A stretch of DNA of 64,000 bases from Micavibrio_C sp046294845 (lineage in GTDB: Bacteria > Pseudomonadota > Alphaproteobacteria > Micavibrionales > Micavibrionaceae). How positions within the stretch are numbered: the stretch's first letter is position 1; each line of letters begins with the position of its first letter. Positions 34,801 through 44,733 of the stretch are shown piece by piece. Position numbers and translations under genes: made by a program. The stretch covers positions 1,240,001 through 1,304,000 of the forward strand of contig JBKBNU010000001.1 of assembly GCA_046294845.1 (NCBI GenBank). Reading direction: 5' to 3'. Below the pieces are notes generated by a model that was not told the DNA's origin, did no database searches, and saw only the letters and a list, made by a program, of their open reading frames with translations.

Positions 34801-35592
34801 TCAGGCAAATGCCGGTTGTGGGCTCATGCGCGGTTCACGACGTTCCTGACGCGGAGCAGGTTGTTCGGGTACTGTTGCAGGTTCGGGGGCATCTGTGCCC
34901 AGCAAATCGGCAACAACGCTGTGTTCAAAGCCCATTGCTTGTTCGAAAGCAGCAAATTTCCGGGCGAGCACATCCACTTTGTCTGCGCCAACCGATGGGA
35001 TGCTTTCGTCTGTGACATCCAGATCAAAATGCTTGGCAGCCCACATCAGCATGGCGCGGTCTTCCTCATTGCCATTCAGGGTCAATGTTTTCATCGCCGG
35101 ATTAAGGGCGGCTGCGGCAGCCATCTTGTAAGCCACTTCAGGGGTCAACGGATCTGTGCTTTCATCAGCCAGAACAGAGTCTTTGGTAATTTCGACGTTT
35201 ACGCCATCGGCGATCGCGTAGATTGTGCCCGTGTAATCGACTGGCTTCGGCTTGCTGCTATCCAGCTTGATAGAGGAAAGCGGGGCCGCGAGCGGTGTCG
35301 GGATTTCACTGATGCCGTAAATCATGGCGAGCAGGCGCATGAACTCGGTATTGTTGAATTCTTCTGTCAGATCAGTAGCAGCGCCGGCGCGTTCGTTCGC
35401 GTCTTCGGTTCCCTCTGTACCGTCTTTAATCCGTTGCAGGTGATCGACAACATCCATATCCGGCCCTGTCAGACGGGTCTTTTGTACGGGGGCAGTTTCG
35501 GCGGACACAAAACCGGCCATACCAGAGGGCAAGCCAGAATTTGTTGCTTGAGGTTCTTGTTCTGGAGATAGATAACCAGCGGAAGCAGTCAT
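34801..35592 (-). CDS. Acidic protein with LPD7-like module
   Basis: It encodes 263 residues. The N-terminal 100 residues are polar and low-complexity. The central segment IYAIADGVNVEITKDSVLA...VAYKMAAAAALNPAMKTLTLNGNEEDRAMLMWAAKHFDLDVTD has the same beta-alpha-beta pattern as the downstream gene and resembles the LPD7 fold. The tail is Pro/Arg/Glu-rich. It lacks the winged helix present in its neighbour. Codon use looks like that of the surrounding housekeeping genes. The two genes probably form one unit transcribed away from recG. Function unknown. Confidence 0.6.
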   Translation of the reverse strand: MTASAGYLSPEQEPQATNSGLPSGMAGFVSAETAPVQKTRLTGPDMDVVDHLQRIKDGTEGTEDANERAGAATDLTEEFNNTEFMRLLAMIYGISEIPTPLAAPLSSIKLDSSKPKPVDYTGTIYAIADGVNVEITKDSVLADESTDPLTPEVAYKMAAAAALNPAMKTLTLNGNEEDRAMLMWAAKHFDLDVTDESIPSVGADKVDVLARKFAAFEQAMGFEHSVVADLLGTDAPEPATVPEQPAPRQERREPRMSPQPAFA

Positions 35593-35715
35593 ATTTTCAC
35601 ACCTTCTTATAAATGCGCCCGATTTTTAATTTGTCGTAATATTATACTTCTGGACGCTTAATTACAACTTTATTTTTACCCATAATTTGAAGGGATTGGG
35701 AGTCTTTTGTCTCTT

Positions 35716-37860
35716 TTATCCCGACCGGAGGTAGGTGATCGCCTGATCGCGCTCGAAGAGATAGAGAAGATGGCGGAGAGCGATTCCTCTAACACCTTGT
35801 AAATCAACATTTTTTTCTATAATCAACTGGGCGTCGTCGCGGGCGGCGGCCAAAAGCTCGCCGTGGAAGCCCAAATCGGCCAGCCGGAACTGGACCAGTC
35901 CGCTTTGGCGGGTGCCGAGGATTTCCCCGCTTCCACGCAGTTTTAAGTCCTTTTCGGCGATCAGGAAGCCATCTTCGGTGTCCCTCATGGTTGAAAGCCG
36001 TTCCTTGGCGGTTTCGGACAGGGGGGCGGCATAAACCAGAAAACAATAGGAACGATCCCCGCCGCGGCCCACCCGTCCGCGCAACTGGTGCAGCTGGGCC
36101 AGACCGAAGCGTTCGGCGTGTTCTATGACCATGATGGTGGCTTCCGGCACGTTGACCCCGACCTCGATCACGGTGGTCGCGACCAGTACGGATAGCTCGC
36201 CACGGGCAAAACGCTGCATGACGGTGTCTTTTTCATCGGGCTTCAGGCGGCCATGAATGAGGCCTACTTTATCCCCGAAACGGGCTTGCAGGATTTCATA
36301 ACGTTCGGTTGCCGCTGCCAGATCAAGCGCTTCTGACTCCTCGACCAGCGGGCAGACCCAGTAAACACGGGCACCTTCCTGTGTTTGCTTCCACAGACTC
36401 TCGACCAGATTTTCGGCTTTGTCCTGTGGCAGCAGGCGCGTGTCGATCGGTTTGCGTCCCGGCGGCTTTTCATCCAGACGGCTGCTATCCATATCGCCAT
36501 AGGCCGTAAGGGCCAAGGTGCGCGGGATGGGGGTTGCGGTCATGACAAGTACATCGGTGGCTTTGCTCTTGGCAGAAAGCTGCAAACGCTGATGCACACC
36601 GAACCGATGTTGCTCATCAATGACGGCCAGCCCGAGATCGAAAAAATCAACGCCATCCTGAAACAAGGCGTGCGTACCGATTACGATCTGTGCCGCACCG
36701 CTTGCGATTTGTTGCAGCAGGACTTCGCGGGGCTTGCCTTTATCGCGGCCTGTCAGAACGACAAAACGAACTCCGGCTGCTTCGAGCCAAGGGCGCAAGG
36801 ATTCCGCGTGCTGGCGGGCCAGAATTTCGGTAGGGGCCATTAGTGCGGCCTGATGCCCGCATTCGACAGCATTCATCATGGCCATGGCGGCCACAACGGT
36901 TTTACCGCTGCCGACGTCACCTTGTAATAAACGCAGCATGCGCGTGGGGTCTTTCATATCCCTGTAGATATCAAGCAAGGCACGTTGCTGCGCCCCTGTG
37001 AGCGAGAAAGGCAAAGCCTGCAATAGTTTTTCGCGCAGATGGCCGCTTCCTTCAATCGTGCGCCCGCTTTGGCGGCGGCTATGATGGCGCACCAGTGCAA
37101 GGGTCAGTTGATTGGCCAGCAATTCATCATAGGCTAAACGCATGCGGGCCGGATGCTCGGGGCTGATCCCGTTCAGGCCGGGAGGATTATGCAGGATGCA
37201 TAAGGCTTCATCCCATGTGGGCCAGTTCTGCTTTTTCAACCAGTGTTCATCCTGCCATTCCGGCAGAACGGGAATTTTCCCGAGGGCCGATCCCACGGCT
37301 TTGCGGACCAGGCGGTTGGTAATACCTTGGGTTAAGGGATAGACAGGTTCCACCACAGCAATCTCTTCAAGGTCTTCTACAGGACCCAGCGCATCGGGGT
37401 GAACGATTTGTGCGCGGCCCTGATAATGGTCGACACGACCACTAACGACAATCCGGCTGCCGATTGGTAAATTCTTTTCGATATAATCTTTGTGCGGATT
37501 GAAGAACACGATATCCATGCTGCCGGTTTCATCCTTGCAACGGACACGATAGGGGATATGGCGGCGGGTACTCGGATTGTGTTTTTCAACCGTGACGGTC
37601 AGTGTAGCAATATGACCGTTCGGTGCGTCCTTGATGGTTGATTGCAAACGGCGATCGACAATATCCGCAGGCTTGTGCCAGAGGATATCAAGGATCTTTG
37701 GTCCCCCTACCAGCTTTTCCAGGAGTTTCCCGTTCTTGGGGCCAATGCCGGGCAAGCTGGTCAGCGGCGCAAATAGCGGATCAAGCGCAAACGGGCGACC
37801 CTTGGCAGGGGATGCCTGATCGCCGTTTTCTTGTGTCTGTTTTTGCGCGTTTGGGGCCAT
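35716..37860 (-). CDS. recG: ATP-dependent DNA helicase RecG
   Basis: It encodes 714 residues from ATG 37860; an in-frame GTG two codons earlier is possible. The N-terminal wedge domain includes SLPGIGPKNGKLLEKL and an OB fold. The helicase core has Walker A GDVGSGKTVVA, the DEQHRFGVHQR box, TATPIPRTLAL and the C-terminal RGRVGRGGDRSYC followed by LRGSGEILGTRQSG. RecG remodels stalled replication forks and branch-migrates Holliday junctions. It is divergent from sdhE and mfd, a typical alphaproteobacterial arrangement. Confidence 0.97.
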   Translation of the reverse strand: MAPNAQKQTQENGDQASPAKGRPFALDPLFAPLTSLPGIGPKNGKLLEKLVGGPKILDILWHKPADIVDRRLQSTIKDAPNGHIATLTVTVEKHNPSTRRHIPYRVRCKDETGSMDIVFFNPHKDYIEKNLPIGSRIVVSGRVDHYQGRAQIVHPDALGPVEDLEEIAVVEPVYPLTQGITNRLVRKAVGSALGKIPVLPEWQDEHWLKKQNWPTWDEALCILHNPPGLNGISPEHPARMRLAYDELLANQLTLALVRHHSRRQSGRTIEGSGHLREKLLQALPFSLTGAQQRALLDIYRDMKDPTRMLRLLQGDVGSGKTVVAAMAMMNAVECGHQAALMAPTEILARQHAESLRPWLEAAGVRFVVLTGRDKGKPREVLLQQIASGAAQIVIGTHALFQDGVDFFDLGLAVIDEQHRFGVHQRLQLSAKSKATDVLVMTATPIPRTLALTAYGDMDSSRLDEKPPGRKPIDTRLLPQDKAENLVESLWKQTQEGARVYWVCPLVEESEALDLAAATERYEILQARFGDKVGLIHGRLKPDEKDTVMQRFARGELSVLVATTVIEVGVNVPEATIMVIEHAERFGLAQLHQLRGRVGRGGDRSYCFLVYAAPLSETAKERLSTMRDTEDGFLIAEKDLKLRGSGEILGTRQSGLVQFRLADLGFHGELLAAARDDAQLIIEKNVDLQGVRGIALRHLLYLFERDQAITYLRSG

Positions 37861-37903
37861 TTTCACTTTGAGGCTTGCGGGCTAATGGTTTATGAAGTGT
37901 GCC

Positions 37904-38173
37904 ATGACTTTAGAAGAATTAGAGAATTGGCGCAAACGCCTGATTTTCCGGTCTTGGCATCGGGGAACACGGGAAATGGACCTGATTATGGGTTCGTTTG
38001 CGGACGCTCATATACCTGATTTTACGGAAATTGAGCTTGCGATCTATGAGGATATCCTCAATCTCTCCGATCCGGATCTCTATAACTGGATTGCGGGTGT
38101 CGAGCCGGCACCTGCGAACCTGCTAACGCCTGTAATGGAAAAATTGCTGGCGCACCAATATTGCAAGGCGTGA
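37904..38173 (+). CDS. sdhE: Succinate dehydrogenase assembly factor (FAD flavinylation)
   Basis: It encodes 89 residues from ATG 37904, with 37892 as an alternative. The family hallmark RGxxE is present in FRSWHRGTREMDLIMGSFA, followed by the YEDILNLSDPDLYNWI helix. SdhE/SDHAF2 proteins promote covalent attachment of FAD to the succinate dehydrogenase flavoprotein. The stop codon is separated from the mfd ATG by one base, so translation is coupled. Placement between recG and mfd is conserved in related bacteria although SDH genes are elsewhere. Confidence 0.92.
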   Translation: MTLEELENWRKRLIFRSWHRGTREMDLIMGSFADAHIPDFTEIELAIYEDILNLSDPDLYNWIAGVEPAPANLLTPVMEKLLAHQYCKA

Positions 38174-38174
38174 T

Positions 38175-41100
38175 ATGTCTAGTAACGCCCCCCATGATGT
38201 TTCATCTCCTGTCTTGCTGACCCATCCCGTCATTCATGGCGCACCGGAAGGGCAGGATGCGCGTTTGCTGATCGAAAGGGCGCGGGAATTAATGCCGCAA
38301 GACCGCGTACTGGTCCATGTGGCGATGGATGATGCCCGTGTGGCCAGTCTGTCCGAACTGATTGGTTTCTTTGCACCGGATGTAAAGATCGCTTCTTTTC
38401 CGGCGTGGGATTGTTTGCCCTATGACCGTGTATCCCCGAATGTCGAGATCGTGGCCCAACGTGTGGCAACCCTTTGCACCTTGATCGCATGGGAGCAGCA
38501 AAAGGAACGGCATCCCCGTATCTTGCTGACCACCATCAATGCGATGACGCAAAAGGTGACACCCAAGGATGTAATCGCAGGCAGTAGCCTGATTGCGGAG
38601 CGCGGTGGGGTATTGAAGCAGGAAAACCTGCAATCCTTCCTTCACAATAATGGTTATAACCGCACCGATACCGTGCGCGAGCACGGGGAATATGCTTTTC
38701 GTGGCGGTATCGTCGATGTCTTTCCTCCTGGTTATGATGAACCTGTGCGGATTGATCTGTTTGGGGATGAAATCGAGTCCTTGCGGACCTTTGATCCTGC
38801 GAGCCAGCGGACAGATAAAAAACTCTCGCGGTTGGTTTTGCATCCGGCAACCGAATTTTTCCTCGATGATGACTCGATTGCGCGCTTCCGCGCGGGTTAT
38901 CGTTCGTTGTTTGGCGTGATCCATGATAATGATCCGCTTTATGAATCGATCAGCAGCGGGCGCCGCTATAATGGCATGGACCATTGGTTGCCGCTCTTTT
39001 TTGACCGGATGGATAGCCTGTTTGATTATGTGCCTGATGCTTGTGTCACCATGGATGCGGCAGCAGAGCAGGCGCGTACCGAACGACTGACCCACATTGT
39101 CGATTTTTATCAGGCCCGTCGCACGCTTGAAGATGCGGGTGCGAAGCGCAAGCTTAGAAAGGACGGGGCCGATGTTTCGTTAAGCGGTACAATCTATCAT
39201 CCCTTGCCATGGAACAGGCTTTATCTTTCAGATCAGGAATGGCAAGCGGCCTTAAAGGAAGTTTTCACCCTGTCACCCTTCGGGGCGGCGACGGAAGAAG
39301 AATCCCCGTCAAGGCGCGGACGTGATTTTGCCGATATCAGGGCCTTGCCGGATGGTGATGTGTTCAAGGCGCTGGGTGATCATGCGTCCTCTTTGCGGCA
39401 GGAGGGACGTAAAGTCCTGATTGCAGCCTATAGTATGGGCTCGCGTGAACGTTTGCGCAGTCTGATGATGGCGGGGGGCTTTGCCAACCTCGTCGATATT
39501 ACGGGCGCTGATGATATCAGAAAGCTGGAAAGTCACCAGACAGGCATGGCCGTGCTGGCGCTTGAACATGGCTTTGTGGCGCCCGATCTTGCCGTTATTA
39601 CCGAGCAGGATTTGTTGGGCGACCGCCTGACCCGTACATCGAAGAAGCGTAAAAAGGCCGAGAATTTCCTGCGCGAGGTTTCGTCGCTTTCGCCTGGTGA
39701 TCTGGTTGTCCATATTGATCACGGTGTGGGGCGCTTTGAAAGTCTGGAAACGGTTGAAGCAGCCGGTACGCTGCATGATTGCCTGAAGCTGGTTTATGAC
39801 GGCGGTGACCGTCTGTTTGTACCGGTTGAAAATATCGATGTGCTGTCGCGTTTTGGCAATGATGAAGGCCTGAGCCAGCTGGATAAGCTGGGGGGTGCAG
39901 GTTGGCAAGCGCGTAAGGCCAAGGTCAAAAAAGACCTGATGATTATGGCTGAGGGCTTGCTGAAAATTGCTGCAGCCCGTCAGCTACAGCGTGGCGAAGT
40001 GATGGAAGTTACTGCCACCTATAACGATTTTGTTGCCCGCTTTCCTTATCAGGAAACAGAAGACCAACAACGCGCCATTGATGATGTGCAGAAGGATTTG
40101 CTAAGCGGTCAGCCGATGGACAGGCTTGTCTGCGGCGATGTCGGTTTTGGTAAAACAGAAATTGCTCTGCGCGCGGCCTATGTCGCGGCCATGCACGGTG
40201 TACAGGTGGCGGTCGTGGTGCCGACGACATTACTCGCCCGTCAGCACTATAATAATTTCAGTCAGCGTTTTGCCGGCACAGGCATTCGTGTGGGGCAACT
40301 TTCCCGTATGGTGCCCCCCCGTGATGCCGAACTAACCCGTAAAGGCCTCACAGACGGAAACGTGAATATCGTTGTGGGGACGCACGCCTTGCTCGCCGAG
40401 AAAATCAAGTTCTCGCATCTCGGACTTGTAATCGTGGATGAAGAGCAGCGTTTTGGCGTCAAGCAGAAGGAAAAGCTGAAAGAGCTTAAAGCCAACGTCC
40501 ATGTCCTGACACTGACGGCGACACCTATCCCGCGTACTTTGCAGATGGCGCTGACAGGGGTCAGGGATATGAGCATCATTGCTTCGCCGCCCGTTGACCG
40601 TTTGGCTATTCGCACTTTTGTTCTGCCTTTTGATCCAGTTGTTATCCGTGAAGCTATCCTGCGTGAGCATTATCGCGGCGGCCAGTCATTTTATGTTTGT
40701 CCGCGTATCAAAGACCTGCAAGAGGTTGAGGATATGCTGAAAGAGCTGGTGCCAGAAGTTAAGGTTATCAGCGCCCACGGCCAGATGAGCGCGCAAGAGC
40801 TGGAAGACCGCATGACGGCGTTTTATGACGGTCAGTATAATGTCTTGCTGGCAACAAATATCATTGAAAACGGGATTGATATCCCGACCGCCAATACGAT
40901 GATTGTCCATCGTTCCGACCTGTTTGGTCTGGCGCAGCTCTACCAGATACGGGGGCGCATTGGCCGTTCGAAAGTGCGGGCTTATGCTTATCTGACCTAT
41001 CAACCCACGACCAAGCTGACGGATCAGGCGCAAAAGCGCCTTGAGGTACTGGAAACACTGGATACACTAGGGGCAGGTTTCCAACTGGCCAGCCATGACA

Positions 41101-41705
41101 TGGATATTCGCGGGGCGGGGAACTTGCTGGGAGAGGAGCAATCCGGCCATATCCGCGAAGTGGGGGTCGAGCTTTACCAGCAAATGCTGGAAGAGGCTGT
41201 GGCAGCGGCCCGTGAGGGGCTGGATATTGCCGGTGAAGACATTCCTGACAAATGGTCGCCACAAATCAATCTGGGGACATCTGTCTTAATCCCCGAACAC
41301 TATGTCGCCGATCTGAATGTCCGTATGTCACTTTATCGCCGCCTGTCGGAACTGGAAGACAAACAGGCGATCGAAGGCTTTGCTGTCGAGATGATCGATC
41401 GCTTCGGACCGTTGCCGGAAGAGTTTGAAAACCTGCTTTCTATCGTGGCGATCAAACAATTTTGCCGTATGGCCTCTATCGACAGGCTGGATGCAGGCCC
41501 CAAAGGGGTTGTGATCGGGTTCTATAAAGATAACCCGCCATATATTCCGGGGTTGATGAAATGGATTCAGGAAAAAGGCGGCTCCATCAAACTACGTCCT
41601 GATCAGAAATTGTTTACACCACGCCAGTGGATGAGCACGCAGCAGCGTGTCAAAGGTGTAGAGGCATTGGTCAAGGAACTCGCCCAGAGCCAAGTGTCAC
41701 CGTAA
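38175..41705 (+). CDS. mfd: Transcription-repair coupling factor
   Basis: It encodes 1176 residues, normal for Mfd. The N-terminal UvrB-like part contains FPAWDCLPYDRVSPN and FRGGIVDVFPPGYDEPVRIDLFGDEIESLRTFD. The RNA-polymerase-interacting domain includes LSPGDLVVHIDHGVGRFE. The RecG-like translocase has GDVGFGKTEIALRAAY, VDEEQRFGVKQKEKLK, LTATPIPRTLQMAL and RGRIGRSKVRAYAYL. Mfd removes RNA polymerase stalled at lesions and recruits UvrA, whose gene is also in this window. Confidence 0.98.
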   Translation: MSSNAPHDVSSPVLLTHPVIHGAPEGQDARLLIERARELMPQDRVLVHVAMDDARVASLSELIGFFAPDVKIASFPAWDCLPYDRVSPNVEIVAQRVATLCTLIAWEQQKERHPRILLTTINAMTQKVTPKDVIAGSSLIAERGGVLKQENLQSFLHNNGYNRTDTVREHGEYAFRGGIVDVFPPGYDEPVRIDLFGDEIESLRTFDPASQRTDKKLSRLVLHPATEFFLDDDSIARFRAGYRSLFGVIHDNDPLYESISSGRRYNGMDHWLPLFFDRMDSLFDYVPDACVTMDAAAEQARTERLTHIVDFYQARRTLEDAGAKRKLRKDGADVSLSGTIYHPLPWNRLYLSDQEWQAALKEVFTLSPFGAATEEESPSRRGRDFADIRALPDGDVFKALGDHASSLRQEGRKVLIAAYSMGSRERLRSLMMAGGFANLVDITGADDIRKLESHQTGMAVLALEHGFVAPDLAVITEQDLLGDRLTRTSKKRKKAENFLREVSSLSPGDLVVHIDHGVGRFESLETVEAAGTLHDCLKLVYDGGDRLFVPVENIDVLSRFGNDEGLSQLDKLGGAGWQARKAKVKKDLMIMAEGLLKIAAARQLQRGEVMEVTATYNDFVARFPYQETEDQQRAIDDVQKDLLSGQPMDRLVCGDVGFGKTEIALRAAYVAAMHGVQVAVVVPTTLLARQHYNNFSQRFAGTGIRVGQLSRMVPPRDAELTRKGLTDGNVNIVVGTHALLAEKIKFSHLGLVIVDEEQRFGVKQKEKLKELKANVHVLTLTATPIPRTLQMALTGVRDMSIIASPPVDRLAIRTFVLPFDPVVIREAILREHYRGGQSFYVCPRIKDLQEVEDMLKELVPEVKVISAHGQMSAQELEDRMTAFYDGQYNVLLATNIIENGIDIPTANTMIVHRSDLFGLAQLYQIRGRIGRSKVRAYAYLTYQPTTKLTDQAQKRLEVLETLDTLGAGFQLASHDMDIRGAGNLLGEEQSGHIREVGVELYQQMLEEAVAAAREGLDIAGEDIPDKWSPQINLGTSVLIPEHYVADLNVRMSLYRRLSELEDKQAIEGFAVEMIDRFGPLPEEFENLLSIVAIKQFCRMASIDRLDAGPKGVVIGFYKDNPPYIPGLMKWIQEKGGSIKLRPDQKLFTPRQWMSTQQRVKGVEALVKELAQSQVSP

Positions 41706-41822
41706 TAATACAATCTGTCATAAGAGTCTTGTTCGCACCTGCAAAACCGGAATCTTGCAGGAAGGGACCATACAGGTCTATGTTCAGCAGACGACCTTTT
41801 TATCATTCAAAGAGTATGTTTT

Positions 41823-43046
41823 ATGAGTGCCGCCTTGAACCTTGTTCCGCAATCCTTTCCCGACGCTGAATCATTTCATGCCGAGCTGAAGAAGCTTGAG
41901 GATTTGTTTGCCAGTATGCAGCCGCAATATGAACTCGTGGTCAGGGATTCCTCTCTGGGGGTTGAAGGTTATGTGGTGGTCTGGAATACGGATATCAGCA
42001 AGTATGGTCCTGTAGAGGGGTGCGGCAAAGGTGGTACGCGGATTATGCCGCATGTCACACTGGATGAAGTTAAAATGCTGGCGCGGACAATGGCGCTTAA
42101 GAATGCCGCTGCCGGCTTGCCGCTGGGTGGCGCAAAGTCCGGTTTGCGTGCCGATCCCAATACACCTGATTTCGAGAAAAAATATCGCCGGTTTGTAAGA
42201 TTGTGCGCGCCTGTGCTGCATGAAAATGGCGGCCCTTACGGTGGGTTTGGTTTTGATCTTGGTGGACGTTCAGAGCATGCCTTGTGGGCTTGTGATGAAC
42301 TAAAGTCCGAACGCTGCTTTACAGGCAAGCCGCTGGAACGTGGTGGCACAGGTTCAGACAGGGAAGGGATATCCGGTTTGGGTGTAGCGGTTGCCGGTCA
42401 GACCATGCTTGAAATCAAGGGCAAGAAAGCGGCCAAAAGCACTTTCGCCATTCAGGGTATGGGATTGATGGGGACAGCCGTCTTCCGCTATTTCAGTGAA
42501 ACAGGCGCACGACTATCCGCACTGTCCGATCCTAAATATGGCGGGACATGGTTGTTTAAAAAACATCCGTCTGCAAAGCTTTCAAAAGCCTTGTTAGCGC
42601 AGGATGAAAAGCAGGTCGTTAAACTGTTGGAAGCGGAAGCCCACTTTCTTTCGGAAGATCCCGAGCAGGTTTTGTTCACGCAAACCGATATTTTGTTCCC
42701 TTGTGCTGTACAGAATGTTTTGACGGAAACCAATTCAGCAAAAGTGAATGCGCGTTTTATTTGTGAAGGGGCGCATAGCCCTTGCACCGATGAAGCCCGC
42801 ACGCGCCTCCATGAACTGGGGGTTAGTCTGGTCCCTGATTTCATTGCCAACGCAGGGGGTGTGATTGCCGCCTATGTTGAGATGGTTTCGTCCTCGGACC
42901 AGAAGGCCGATGAGGCCAAGGATATGACCCGCGCCAAGATTAGCGAGAATGTAAAAGCGCTTTATGATCTGGTAGACCGTTATGGCTGCGAGCCTTATCA
43001 TGCGGGCATGTATATGGCGCTTAGTAAAATTCTCACAACCCCCTAA
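41823..43046 (+). CDS. Glu/Leu/Phe/Val dehydrogenase family protein
   Basis: It encodes 407 residues. The substrate domain has the catalytic lysine motif NAAAGLPLGGAKSGL. The position of the catalytic aspartate reads GFGFDLGGRSE in place of the usual PA(G/P)DxGT. The nucleotide domain has GMGLMGTAVFRYFSETGA in the Rossmann GxGxxG position, then FPCAVQNVLT and EGAHSPCTDEAR where most family members have EGANGPTT. The fold is clear, but these departures make the amino acid substrate uncertain; glutamate dehydrogenase is possible, not proven. It stands alone 117 bp after mfd. Confidence 0.8.
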   Translation: MSAALNLVPQSFPDAESFHAELKKLEDLFASMQPQYELVVRDSSLGVEGYVVVWNTDISKYGPVEGCGKGGTRIMPHVTLDEVKMLARTMALKNAAAGLPLGGAKSGLRADPNTPDFEKKYRRFVRLCAPVLHENGGPYGGFGFDLGGRSEHALWACDELKSERCFTGKPLERGGTGSDREGISGLGVAVAGQTMLEIKGKKAAKSTFAIQGMGLMGTAVFRYFSETGARLSALSDPKYGGTWLFKKHPSAKLSKALLAQDEKQVVKLLEAEAHFLSEDPEQVLFTQTDILFPCAVQNVLTETNSAKVNARFICEGAHSPCTDEARTRLHELGVSLVPDFIANAGGVIAAYVEMVSSSDQKADEAKDMTRAKISENVKALYDLVDRYGCEPYHAGMYMALSKILTTP

Positions 43047-43157
43047 GGTTATGGTAATTTAGAGTGGGTTAGCCAACCGATATGGGTGGTTGTCCTTCTG
43101 GTCCTTTATGTGAGAGAATGGAAGTAGACGATAATTCTATCTGACAGGGGTCCTCCC

Positions 43158-43577
43158 ATGAGCCGTGAATACGCTGAAAGACGCATTAAAGAAGCCCTTG
43201 ATTTGTGTAAGGGAAATACAGCGCGCGCACGGCAGCAGATTATTGCGTGGACCTATGAAGATCCTAAGCTTTTGCAGGCCTTGGCCCAGCCGCATTTGAC
43301 AGGCATTGTCGCCCATGCCGTGAGCCGCGTTGTCTATAAGCAGGAAATGGATGACGCCCATATACCGGATGAACCACAATCGCTGGATATGGCACCCGAT
43401 ACATTTGGCAAGGAGATATTGCAGGCTCTATCAAGTGATAGGGGAGTCTTATTTGGCCGTGATACAGGGGCAGCGCCGGTGAAGCGCAAGGCGGCGTCCC
43501 AGTCACATATTGATGCCCTGAAGCATATCGCCAGCAAAAGCAAGCCGATCAAAAAAGACGGGAAAGATGCGTATTAA
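43158..43577 (+). CDS. Conserved protein of unknown function
   Basis: It encodes 139 residues with AGGGG upstream of ATG 43158. The N-terminal half is helical (AERRIKEALDLCKGNTARARQQIIAWTYEDPKLLQALAQPHLTGIVAHAV). I recall similar short proteins in other Alphaproteobacteria without a known role. The C-terminal half is Lys/Ser-rich (VKRKAASQSHIDALKHIASKSKPIKKDGKD) and probably disordered. No catalytic motif is seen. Confidence 0.65.
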   Translation: MSREYAERRIKEALDLCKGNTARARQQIIAWTYEDPKLLQALAQPHLTGIVAHAVSRVVYKQEMDDAHIPDEPQSLDMAPDTFGKEILQALSSDRGVLFGRDTGAAPVKRKAASQSHIDALKHIASKSKPIKKDGKDAY

Positions 43578-43635
43578 GCGCCTTTCTTTGTAAAAAGCGG
43601 TTGCTTTTGGTTCTGTTCGCTATATTCCTAACTTC

Positions 43636-44733
43636 ATGTCACAGCTATTACCCAAAGTTCAGGACTGGTTCGAAGAGCGTGAATCCTTGCGCGTCGATTA
43701 TCTGGCGCGTACAGGATGGGCAGATTCTTCGAGCGCCCCCGTAGGGGAAGACTGTGCTTTCCGCCGTTATTTCCGTTTACAAAAAGACAGTGGTGAAACA
43801 GTTATCCTGATGGAAGCTGTCCCTGACGGTAGCAGCTTTGCTACGCCAGGTCACAATATGGGTGATTTTATCCGTATCAGTGATTATCTGCGTTCCTTGG
43901 GCTTAAAAGCTCCTCAGGTCTTTGATGTCGATCGGACGAATGGTTATCTGCTCATTGAGGATTTTGGTGACTGTTCTTTTAAAAAGGGCCTGCACGACGG
44001 GGTTTCCCGTGATGATCTCTATGGGTTGGCAACCGATGTTCTGCAGTTTTTAAGTCGTCAGACCAAAGACGGCGATATCATTTTGCCGCGCTATTACGAC
44101 AGTCATGTTCATACGGGCCGCCGCCGTCTGGTGGATTGGTACAGGCCTGCGCTGCTTCTCAACAGCAATGATGACGGCTTGGCCGAAGACTATCTGACGG
44201 TGTGGGACAAGATAGAACAATCTTTGCCACCTGTACCGCAAGGGTTCCTTCATATTGATTACCATTTTGAAAATCTGATGTGGTTGCCTGCAGGCGAGGG
44301 GCTTGCCCGTTGTGGTATTCTCGATTTCCAGGGGGCGATGGTGGGGCCTGTGCCCTATGATCTTGCTAACCTGTTGGAAGATGCGCGTGTGGATGTGCCG
44401 TTTGAATTACGTGACCGCATGCTGGCGCGCTTTTGCCAAGGCATGGACAAGGACGAAGAATATTGCTTTCGCAGTTGGTACCGCATTCTGGCCACGCAAT
44501 TCCATTGCCGCGTGATGGGGCAGTTCATCAGGCTTGCCCTGCGTGATGGTAAAACACGTTATTTGCAGTTCTTGCCCCGCGTGGGTGAATATATCGTCCA
44601 TGGATTACAGGATCCTGTTTTGTCCCCGATGCGGGACTGGCTGGCGGCACAGAACATTGTCTTTGATCGGGACCGTGTTTGTGCGCTTGATCTGGATGCC
44701 GCTAAAACGCTCATTCGTGATGATGCGTTCTAA
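43636..44733 (+). CDS. AmgK-like sugar kinase (APH fold)
   Basis: It encodes 365 residues. The aminoglycoside-phosphotransferase fold shows the Brenner-type motif HIDYHFENLMWLP and the metal-binding GILDFQGAMVGPVPYDLANLLEDAR, with a GEDCAFRRYFRL nucleotide loop near residue 35. This pattern fits AmgK, the anomeric kinase of N-acetylmuramate and N-acetylglucosamine in peptidoglycan recycling. AmgK is often encoded next to tsaE and murU, neither of which is here, so the name is by motif only. Confidence 0.75.
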   Translation: MSQLLPKVQDWFEERESLRVDYLARTGWADSSSAPVGEDCAFRRYFRLQKDSGETVILMEAVPDGSSFATPGHNMGDFIRISDYLRSLGLKAPQVFDVDRTNGYLLIEDFGDCSFKKGLHDGVSRDDLYGLATDVLQFLSRQTKDGDIILPRYYDSHVHTGRRRLVDWYRPALLLNSNDDGLAEDYLTVWDKIEQSLPPVPQGFLHIDYHFENLMWLPAGEGLARCGILDFQGAMVGPVPYDLANLLEDARVDVPFELRDRMLARFCQGMDKDEEYCFRSWYRILATQFHCRVMGQFIRLALRDGKTRYLQFLPRVGEYIVHGLQDPVLSPMRDWLAAQNIVFDRDRVCALDLDAAKTLIRDDAF

